From NCBI GenBank assembly GCA_012513125.1, contig JAAZCS010000171.1, positions 1 through 17,374 on the forward strand: 17,374 nucleotides of DNA, given 5' to 3'. This document shows positions 6,544 through 12,278 of this stretch, one piece after another. The position numbers were made by a program, and so were the translations under genes. Origin of the DNA: Treponema sp. GTDB taxonomy: Bacteria > Spirochaetota > Spirochaetia > Treponematales > Treponemataceae. The notes under the pieces were generated by a model, which was not told the DNA's origin, ran no database searches, and worked only from the letters and a program-made list of their open reading frames with translations. Each line of letters begins with the position of its first letter. Position 1 is the stretch's first letter.

Positions 6544-8365
6544 ATGGATATTGAAAATAAGCAGAATGCAGATAATTCGTTTTCAGATGGGAATACTCTA
6601 AATTTTAATTCAAATAAAGAGAATCATATCTTAAAAAATATGTATTTTAAAATACTCCCGCAACAGATGATTTATGGTTTCGTTTTTATGCTCAATACGA
6701 TTATTGACAGCTTTATAACTAGCCGTTTCTTAGGATCAGAAGCTATGGCCGCTTTAGGATTTTATACACCTGTTTCAAATGTTTTATTTCTGTGTTATGT
6801 ATTTATTACAGGAACGCAGGTTATGTGTGGAAACAGCATTGGCAGAGGAAAAAGTCGTAAAACTGTTTCTATTTTTTCAACATGTGTTGTTGTCATTTTA
6901 ATATATTCTCTGTTGTGCAGTGTATGTATGTACTGCTTTTCAAATCAGATAGCAGGACTTCTTGGTGCACAAGGAATATGCCACAAAATGCTTTCAGATT
7001 ATCTGGCAGCAATTTCATTTGGTGCTGTCGTTATGATGCTTTATTCACTCTTTATGGGATTCCTTCAGATGAATAACAGAACGGATCTTTTCAGAATAAC
7101 TCTTGGAGTGATGATAATTTCGAACTTTGCTCTTGATATACTTTTTGTATCAAAACTGAATATGAGGATGTGGGGGCTCGGTCTTGCAACTACTGTAAGC
7201 AATCTGTTGTCGGCACTTATTGCAGCCTTAGGAGTTATTAAGTCAAAAAGAAAACCTGTTGTTTATTTTATGCCCAAACAATTATGTTTTAACAGACTTC
7301 CAGAAATGACAAAACTTGGTTCGACCTAAATAGTATTTAATCTTACAGTTGCACTTAGAGCATATATTCTTAATATTATTCTGATGAGTACGGGTGGCAC
7401 CAATGCGGTGGCTGTAATGACGGTACTTAATCTAACATTGAGTTTTATCGGAATGATTCCCACAGGAGCATCCAATACAGTACTTTCACTTGGAAGTATT
7501 TTCAATGGCGAAAAGAATCGGAACGCATTGGAAAATTTACTTAGATTTTCAATAAAAGTATCAACATTACTGTCAATTGTTGCAATAATTGCAGTTTCCT
7601 TATTTGCACCTTTTATTTCGGAAATTTTTTATCAGAAAGGAACGGAAGTCGAAAACATGACAATTGTTATGCTTAGAATTGTTATTTGGTGGAGTATTTT
7701 TTTCATCAATAAGCGGAATAATTACAAAAATATATCAGTGCAGAGGGAAAATCATGATAAGCAATATCTTTTCACTTGCGGATAATATTCTGGTAGTTGT
7801 ATTTGCATTGCTGTTTTCACGGATTATAGGAACTGTAGGAATATGGGCAGCCTATCCAATGGCAGAAATAACAGCTCTTCTGATAATTATTGTATATTTA
7901 TGGAAAGAATCGAAAAAGTTTCCATCTTCTGCTAGTGATTTTGCAGGGACAAGAACAGGTTTTGAAGTATCTGAAGATGATATGCTTTCAATTGAAGTAA
8001 GAACTATGGATGAAGTAGTAAAGGTTTCCGAATGTATAATGCAGTTCTGCAAAGAGAAGCATACACCTTCTAAAACAGGATTTTTTGCAGGACTTGCAAT
8101 TGAAGAAATGGCAGGAAATATAGTTCGCTACGGATTTGAAGATGGAAAAAAGCATGAAATCAGTATTTTTGTCATAAAGGAAAAAGATAACCTGACAATA
8201 AGAGTAAAGGATAATTGCAAAGCGTTCGATCCGATTCATTATATGGAACAGTTCAGTGACGATGATTCAATTAAAAATATAGGAATAAAACTAGTGGAGA
8301 ATACGGCAAAAGATATGAAATATCAGCGTATTCTTGATCTTAATTACCTGACAATATGTTTGTGA
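6544..8365 (+). pseudogene. MATE-family transporter fused to an RsbW-like ATPase domain, disrupted
   Basis: If the two lesions are repaired this is about 606 aa. The first 450 residues or so have the many membrane helices of a MATE transporter, with paired blocks such as PQQMIYGFVFMLNTIIDSF and LNLTLSFIGMIPTGASNTV. The last 135 residues form a GHKL ATPase of the RsbW anti-sigma kinase type: LAIEEMAGNIVRYGF (N box), IRVKDNCKAFDP (G1) and NIGIKLVENTA (G2). Lesion 1 is an in-frame TAA at 7327-7329. Lesion 2 is at the seven-T run 7697-7703; six T would restore the frame into SSISGIITKIYQC. The STAS and SpoIIE genes beyond the cassette are its likely partners. The ATG at 6544 is preceded by a possible -10 TAGAAT (6498-6503). 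As sequenced, no full-length product can be made. Confidence 0.8.
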
Positions 8366-8401
8366 TTATATGTGTTTTTTTATAAAATAATGTTATACGG
8401 A

Positions 8402-8425
8402 CGGCTCACTGAGCCGCTTTTTTTT
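8402..8425 (+). terminator. Rho-independent terminator at the left edge of the cassette
   Basis: A stem CGGCTC (8402-8407) / GAGCCG (8411-8416) with loop ACT is followed by C and eight T (8418-8425). It lies 9 bases inside the inferred cassette border and directly before the hhaIM-like promoter. It would stop transcripts arriving from the MATE gene. Confidence 0.8.
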
Positions 8426-8436
8426 ATAAATAATGA

Positions 8437-8472
8437 TTGAAATTTATAGCGCACTGCGCTATACTGTATCTA
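8437..8472 (+). promoter_or_regulatory. Leaderless promoter with GCGC-containing palindrome, hhaIM-like gene
   Basis: TTGAAA (8437-8442), a 17-bp spacer and TATACT (8460-8465) put the start point at about 8472, the A of the ATG. The 19-bp palindrome TATAGCGCACTGCGCTATA (8445-8463) fills the spacer and overlaps the -10 box; its arms match 9/9 around a central C. It contains two GCGC sites, the predicted target of the encoded methyltransferase. Repression or methylation feedback is inference; the boxes and the palindrome are directly visible. Confidence 0.75.
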
Positions 8473-9476
8473 TGATTGAAATACAAGATAAAACTTTGAC
8501 TGACTATAAGTATATTGACCTCTTTGCAGGTATTGGTGGTTTTCATTTAGCACTTTCTTCTCTAGGAGCAGAATGTGTATATGCAAATGAATGGGATTCT
8601 TTTGCACAGAATGTCTATAACGAAAATTTTGGAATTGAACCAGAGGGTGATATTACAAAGGTTGATGAAAATACAATTCCCGACCATGATATTTTATGTG
8701 CGGGCTTTCCTTGTCAGGCATTTTCAATCAGTGGTAAACAAAGAGGCTTTGAAGACAGTCGTGGAACTCTATTTTTTGATGTTGCTCGTGTTGTAAAAGC
8801 TAAAAGGCCAAAAGTTGTATTTATGGAGAATGTAAAAAACTTTGCAACACATGATAATGGAAATACGCTTACAGTAGTAAAAACTACAATGGAGCAATTA
8901 GGCTACACTTTTTATGAAAAGGTATTGAACGCCGTTAATTACGGAATGCCTCAAAAAAGAGAGCGTATTTATATGGTTTGTTTCAGAAATGATTTAGCAA
9001 ATACTGTTTTTTCATATCCAAAACAATTCAAACTTACAAAACATGTCGAAGATTTTCTGCTTGATGACGAAAGTCTTGTAAAAGATTTATATGTAGAAAG
9101 AGAAGATACATTTTACAATGGAGAGAAAGACGACAAATATAGCGATACATCTATCCGCTTGGGAATTGTGAATAAAGGTGGTCAAGGTGAAAGAATTTAC
9201 AGTACAAAGGGAATTGCAATTACACTTTCAGCATATGGTGGCGGTGTCTTTGCAAAAACAGGTGGTTATCTTGTAAATGGACGACCTCGAAAATTACATC
9301 CGCGAGAATGTGCAAGAATTATGGGGTATCCTGACACTTTCAAAATAAGTAAAAATAAAAATCAGGCATACAAACAGTTTGGAAATTCTGTTGTCGTAGA
9401 TGTTCTTCAATATATTGCTATTGAAATTGGTAAAACACTTGCAGTTCAAGAATCTGCAAAATCCTTAAGTGCGTAA
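8472..9476 (+). CDS. hhaIM: DNA (cytosine-5) methyltransferase, M.HhaI homologue (GCGC)
   Basis: Methylates the inner cytosine of GCGC. The 334-aa protein resembles M.HhaI along its length, starting MIEIQDK (M.HhaI: MIEIKDK). That settles the ATG at 8472; an in-frame ATG 39 bases upstream would have to be read through the promoter. Motif I is DLFAGIGG (16-23), motif IV GFPCQAFS with nucleophile C81, motif VI ENV with E119, motif VIII QKRERI (161-166), motif X QFGNSV. C81 and E119 have the same numbers as in M.HhaI. The target-recognition region GGQGERIYSTKGIAITLSAY keeps Q238 and R241, matching Gln237 and Arg240 of M.HhaI. The specificity call is therefore firmer than usual. It is the first gene of the cassette and overlaps the next by one base. 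Confidence 0.95.
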   Translation: MIEIQDKTLTDYKYIDLFAGIGGFHLALSSLGAECVYANEWDSFAQNVYNENFGIEPEGDITKVDENTIPDHDILCAGFPCQAFSISGKQRGFEDSRGTLFFDVARVVKAKRPKVVFMENVKNFATHDNGNTLTVVKTTMEQLGYTFYEKVLNAVNYGMPQKRERIYMVCFRNDLANTVFSYPKQFKLTKHVEDFLLDDESLVKDLYVEREDTFYNGEKDDKYSDTSIRLGIVNKGGQGERIYSTKGIAITLSAYGGGVFAKTGGYLVNGRPRKLHPRECARIMGYPDTFKISKNKNQAYKQFGNSVVVDVLQYIAIEIGKTLAVQESAKSLSA

Positions 9477-9760
9477 TGAAAGAACTTGATTTTAGAAAAT
9501 GGCTTAATGTAAATGGAGTTTCAAAAAAAATGCAATCTGATTTTGTTTCAAGGCTAAAACGCCTTGAAACAAAACTTGAAATCTTCGATATTGATGAAGA
9601 ATATAAGAAAGATAAATGTGAAAAACTTCTGAAATATCTTTCTAATGGTTGCAAAGAAAGCCCCTACTCAAAAACTCTTGAACTTTTGGGAACATCCAAC
9701 CAACATACAGTTCTAAAATATGCGGTAAAGAAATATATTTCATTTTTGGAATCTATTTAA
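9476..9760 (+). CDS. 94-aa helical protein of unknown function in the HhaI-type R-M cassette
   Basis: I do not recognise this protein with certainty. Its ATG shares a base with the methyltransferase stop (TAATG), so it is translationally coupled to hhaIM. It has 94 residues, is rich in charged residues and is predicted helical: FRKWLNVNGVSKKMQSDFVS, then a RLKRLETKLE helix, then ILEx-free acidic DIDEEYKKDKCEKLLKYL, and a C-terminal KYAVKKYISFLES helix. The general look (F-x-x-W-L, S-R-L, a final Y-x-x-F-L) recalls small helical domains attached to nucleases or the core-binding domain of recombinases, but that is impression only. It has no obvious helix-turn-helix of the C-protein type. Its last 8 bases overlap the 3' end of the convergent nuclease gene. 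Confidence 0.7.
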   Translation: MKELDFRKWLNVNGVSKKMQSDFVSRLKRLETKLEIFDIDEEYKKDKCEKLLKYLSNGCKESPYSKTLELLGTSNQHTVLKYAVKKYISFLESI

Positions 9761-10577
9761 ATTCAAGCTTGAATTTTTCTATATCTCTTTCTTGCTGATC
9801 TTGTACAAGAGAAATTGAGAAAATAACATTTGGATTGGAAGTATTGGAAAGTCGTGTCACTTTGAAAATATCTTCTTTTTCATTTTTGAACTGATATGTA
9901 TGCGATTCTCCTATTATTTTATAGGTCATAGGCTTGGCATTCATTTTTACAAAAACATACTTTCCATCTTTGTAAATTTTCTTTATGGAAAAACCTTCTG
10001 AAGTAGCAGCTTTTTCAATTTCCCGATAATCGTTCTCGCTTGGATTAGCAGAACCGCTCTTTTTTCTTCTGTACAATGCAATTACATCAAAATAGTTTTG
10101 GAAATGCTCAATTGGAAAAATAACAAAATTGTCTGACTTCATATTATCATTTCCGACTTCTTTCTCAATTATGAAATATTTTACACCTTTAGCTTTATAG
10201 AATTCACAAATCCAAGAATAAAAATATGATTTATCCATTAACAATTCAGTACCATCAGTTCCAGGATTTTTATATCTATCAAAATCCTCTGTCATTTTAT
10301 CAAGAATTGCCTCTGATTGGATATTTTCAGGGTAAGCATTTGCTTTTGAGTAATCAAAAGAATTCGAATCTGTATTGGTAAAAGCAACAAATTGTCCGCA
10401 TTGTGCTTGTTTCATTTTTGATTCAATGTAAAAAATCGCAATTCCACTTTTCGTTAGCAGAATATCAGATTTTGTTGAATCCGATCCACCTTCCGCTTCA
10501 AAATTATATTTGTTGTCTGCGAAGTTCGCCTTTAAATATTTTAAGCATTCTTTTTCACAAATTTGCCAGTTTTCCAT
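9753..10577 (-). CDS. hhaIR: Type II restriction endonuclease, R.HhaI homologue (GCGC)
   Basis: Predicted to cut GCGC. The 274-aa protein shares long blocks with R.HhaI as I remember it: GGSDSTKSDILL, FYIESKMKQAQCGQFV, VIFPIEHFQNYF, RRKKSGS and a late NPNVIFSISL. The PD-(D/E)XK site is S37-D38 followed 13 residues later by E52-S-K54; R.HhaI has SD-x11-EAK. R.HhaI is a monomeric nicking-style enzyme of about 258 aa with catalytic, recognition and DNA-binding sub-domains, and this protein covers all three. The ATG follows AGGAAGGG, which lies across the stop of the upstream methyltransferase gene 11 bases away, so the nuclease is coupled to that gene and not to hhaIM. It converges on the 94-aa gene with an 8-base overlap. 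Confidence 0.9.
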   Translation of the reverse strand: MENWQICEKECLKYLKANFADNKYNFEAEGGSDSTKSDILLTKSGIAIFYIESKMKQAQCGQFVAFTNTDSNSFDYSKANAYPENIQSEAILDKMTEDFDRYKNPGTDGTELLMDKSYFYSWICEFYKAKGVKYFIIEKEVGNDNMKSDNFVIFPIEHFQNYFDVIALYRRKKSGSANPSENDYREIEKAATSEGFSIKKIYKDGKYVFVKMNAKPMTYKIIGESHTYQFKNEKEDIFKVTRLSNTSNPNVIFSISLVQDQQERDIEKFKLEFK

Positions 10578-10588
10578 TTTACCCTTCC

Positions 10589-11548
10589 TTAAAAATTTTT
10601 TTTTATACTATTTCCAAGTGTATTTATAACATTTACAGTCATTGCATTTCCTGCCTGCATTAACAAATGCCTATCAGAAACAGTTCCTTTTACTTTATCG
10701 GCATATTCCTTTGGAAAACCTTGTAGCAAAAGGGCTTCGTACCCTGTTAATTGATAAATTTCTCCATTTTTTACATATAAAATTCCATCTCGTTGAGAGC
10801 GTAACGTCGGACATCTTTCTTCATAAATCCTCAAATCAGACATTCGTGTATCAAGGATTTTCCCTTCCATTTGTTTCAAATCTTCAACTGTATATTTTCC
10901 ACAATTTGTTGGATTGTTCAGATAATAATGTAAGATTTCTAAACGCTCTGCTGATGCTTTATTATTATCAATCAAATAATTTTTCAACGAAGGCTTTTCG
11001 ATAGTTTGTGGCCATTGAAATTCATCAATACTTTTATTCAAAGATTTATTCACACCAATAAAATAAACTCGTTGCCTCATTTGTGGTACTCCGTATTCAA
11101 GGCTTGTAAGGACTTTATAAATGATATCATATCCAGAGTCGTTTAATTCATTAAGAATTATTTTTAATGTTTCGCCATTGTCATGTGTTACAAGTCCTCT
11201 TACATTTTCCAAAATAAAGCATTTTGGTTGAGTTTCTTTCATGATTCTTGAAAAATGAAAAATGATTTGTCCTCGTGAATCATCAAATCCTGTTTTTCTG
11301 CCCATAACAGAGAAGGTCTGACATTGGAATCCTGCTATAAGAAGGTCAAAATTTGGTAAAGTTTCAGTTTTTATGTTTTTTAAGTTTCCAAAATTCTTTT
11401 CATTTTCTGTATTAAATAATTGTTTGTAAGTTGCAACTGACAAACGGCTTGTATCGGAATAACCAACAGACTTTAAGCCACATTGTTCTAGTCCTAATCG
11501 ACCTCCGCCAATTCCAGAGCAAAAATCAAAGAAAGTAGATATTTCCAT
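10589..11548 (-). CDS. DNA (cytosine-5) methyltransferase of unknown specificity, with altered PCQ motif
   Basis: A 319-aa m5C methyltransferase from the ATG at 11548; the 14 codons upstream carry the likely promoter and add no domain. Motif I is FDFCSGIGGGRLGLE (7-21), motif VI ENV (E114), motif VIII QMRQRVYFIG and motif X AGNAMTVNV. Motif IV reads GFQCQTFS: the catalytic C76 is present but the normally invariant Pro is Q75 (CAA where CCA is expected, one base change). The acidic residue after motif I is D32 where Glu is usual. The target-recognition part (around LDTRMSDLRIYEERCPTLR) is unlike M.HhaI, so another target is expected. It is the promoter-proximal gene of the operon with the R.HhaI-like nuclease. 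It may be impaired or specialised. Confidence 0.85.
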   Translation of the reverse strand: MEISTFFDFCSGIGGGRLGLEQCGLKSVGYSDTSRLSVATYKQLFNTENEKNFGNLKNIKTETLPNFDLLIAGFQCQTFSVMGRKTGFDDSRGQIIFHFSRIMKETQPKCFILENVRGLVTHDNGETLKIILNELNDSGYDIIYKVLTSLEYGVPQMRQRVYFIGVNKSLNKSIDEFQWPQTIEKPSLKNYLIDNNKASAERLEILHYYLNNPTNCGKYTVEDLKQMEGKILDTRMSDLRIYEERCPTLRSQRDGILYVKNGEIYQLTGYEALLLQGFPKEYADKVKGTVSDRHLLMQAGNAMTVNVINTLGNSIKKNF

Positions 11549-11583
11549 ATAAATTTTGTATGATATTTTGAAATAAAATGCAA
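11548..11583 (-). promoter_or_regulatory. Possible leaderless promoter of the third methyltransferase
   Basis: TTGCAT (11583-11578), a 17-bp spacer and TACAAA (11560-11555) would place the start point at 11548, the A of the ATG. Each box matches the consensus at only 4 of 6 positions. No ribosome-binding site precedes the ATG, which agrees with a leaderless start. Confidence 0.35.
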
Positions 11584-11601
11584 TATACAAGGAAAAGAAT
11601 A

Positions 11602-11632
11602 TTTTTTAATCGAGTCAAGCTCGATTAAAAAA
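11602..11632. terminator. Long hairpin with T/A tails, possible two-way terminator
   Basis: A perfect 13-bp stem, TTTTTTAATCGAG (11602-11614) and its complement (11620-11632), with loop TCAAG. The T-run on the right-hand arm of the minus-strand read and the A/T-rich base would allow termination from either side. It lies just upstream of the methyltransferase promoter and mirrors the terminator at the cassette's left edge. Confidence 0.6.
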
Positions 11633-11871
11633 TGAATTGAACCTTAGGGCTTGAGCGAAGAATTGGTTGTAAAAAAGGAATATTTCAGAAAACAAGTCGA
11701 GCTTGCTTTCTGAAAGGATATTTAACTTTAGGGCGATGCAATGTAGCGGTAGTATGCGGCTATACGCCGCTGAAAAAGTGAACTTAAAAATTGAAGCGTT
11801 GCTTCTGAAAAATACAAATATTTTCATTAAAGAAGAATAAAAAAAATGGGAATATTTATAAGAAATAATTT
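11633..11871. other. Hairpin-rich non-coding tail of the cassette
   Basis: No convincing gene in about 240 bases. Three further hairpins are seen: 11683-11715 (9-bp stem TTTCAGAAA/TTTCTGAAA plus CAAG/CTTG, loop TCGAG), 11756-11770 (GCGGC/GCCGC, loop TATAC), and 11793-11805 (GAAGC/GCTTC, loop GTT). A near-repeat AACCTTAGGGC / AACTTTAGGGC occurs at about 11640 and 11722. A minus-strand open frame of 97 codons crosses the region (11615-11908), but it runs through the palindromes and into the attC, and I regard it as spurious. Confidence 0.55.
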
Positions 11872-11938
11872 CGTATAACAAGAGGTTCGTAGCCGACAAC
11901 GCAGTCAAGCTGCGTTGCGGTACAACCCGTTGTTAAAT
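11872..11938 (+). other. attC: attC-like recombination site
   Basis: A long imperfect hairpin with attC organisation. R'' is GTATAAC (11873-11879) and R' is GTTAAAT (11932-11938), which fits GTTRRRY. AACAA (11877-11881) pairs with TTGTT (11930-11934), GGTT (11884-11887) with AACC (11924-11927), CCG (11893-11895) with CGG (11918-11920). Then CAACGCAG (11897-11904) pairs with CTGCGTTG (11910-11917), loop TCAAG. A11896 and a base near 11888-11889 are unpaired on the same arm, like the extrahelical bases of attC sites. R'' departs from RYYYAAC at one position. Confidence 0.72.
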
Positions 11939-11980
11939 TAAAGTAAGAACTAAAATTAATAAGAGAAGGTTGAATATAAT

Positions 11981-12277
11981 ATGGATATTGAAAAAAAACA
12001 AGATGAATCAAAGTTGTTTATAAAAGTAAGCGGAAGACTTGATACACAGACATCACCGCAGCTGGAAGAGTGTGTCAAAGGCAAACTTGATGGTATTACT
12101 GAACTCAAAATTGACATGGCAGATTTGGAATATATTTCAAGTGCTGGGCTTCGTGTTCTTCTTATGATATCAAAGATAATGAAAAATCAGGGAAGTTTTG
12201 TAATCTGCAACATAAATGAAACGGTCAAAGAAGTTTTTGATGTAACAGGTTTTTCTGATATACTGACAGTTGAATAA
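11981..12277 (+). CDS. STAS-domain anti-sigma factor antagonist (RsbV/SpoIIAA type)
   Basis: A 98-aa single-domain protein of the SpoIIAA/RsbV family. In this family the unphosphorylated form binds an RsbW-type kinase and frees its other partner. The phospho-acceptor loop is DLEYISSAGLRVLL, with S53/S54 as the candidate serine, and the opening IKVSGRLDTQTSPQLEE is typical. Its natural kinase is probably the RsbW-like domain fused to the MATE protein at 6544-8365, or the ATPase domain of the phosphatase next door, which also ends one base beyond this gene on the other strand. The N-terminus MDIEKKQ resembles the MDIENKQ of the MATE protein. The ribosome-binding site (AGAAGG) is rather far, about 11 bases, from the ATG. 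Confidence 0.9.
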   Translation: MDIEKKQDESKLFIKVSGRLDTQTSPQLEECVKGKLDGITELKIDMADLEYISSAGLRVLLMISKIMKNQGSFVICNINETVKEVFDVTGFSDILTVE

Positions 12278-12278
12278 G

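Larger units (their letters stand above)
8393..11932 (+). mobile_element. Integron gene cassette carrying a HhaI-type R-M system
   Basis: The right end is an attC-like hairpin whose R' core is GTTAAAT (11932-11938), so the crossover lies after G11932. The left edge carries GTTATAC (8392-8398). If the element is circularised by joining G11932 to T8393, the junction reads TTGTTATACG, a perfect 10-base complement of CGTATAACAA (11872-11881), the R'' side of the attC. The present right neighbour (TTAAAT) pairs less well. A cassette's own first bases complementing its own R'' core is the known mark of cassette structure. It holds two plus-strand and two minus-strand genes, internal promoters, and terminator-like hairpins near both ends. 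Confidence 0.72.

Noticed and set aside
6882..7076. Alternative plus-strand frame inside the MATE gene
   Set aside because: A shadow of the transporter frame, which shows clear membrane helices and family similarity.
8433..8471. Earlier ATG for the hhaIM-like gene
   Set aside because: It lies before the -10 box and the palindrome; M.HhaI homology begins at MIEIQDK encoded from 8472. The repeated ATGATTGAAAT at both places is noted but may be chance.
11615..11908. 97-codon minus-strand open frame in the cassette tail
   Set aside because: It runs through palindromes and into the attC, has no recognisable domain and no good ribosome-binding site.
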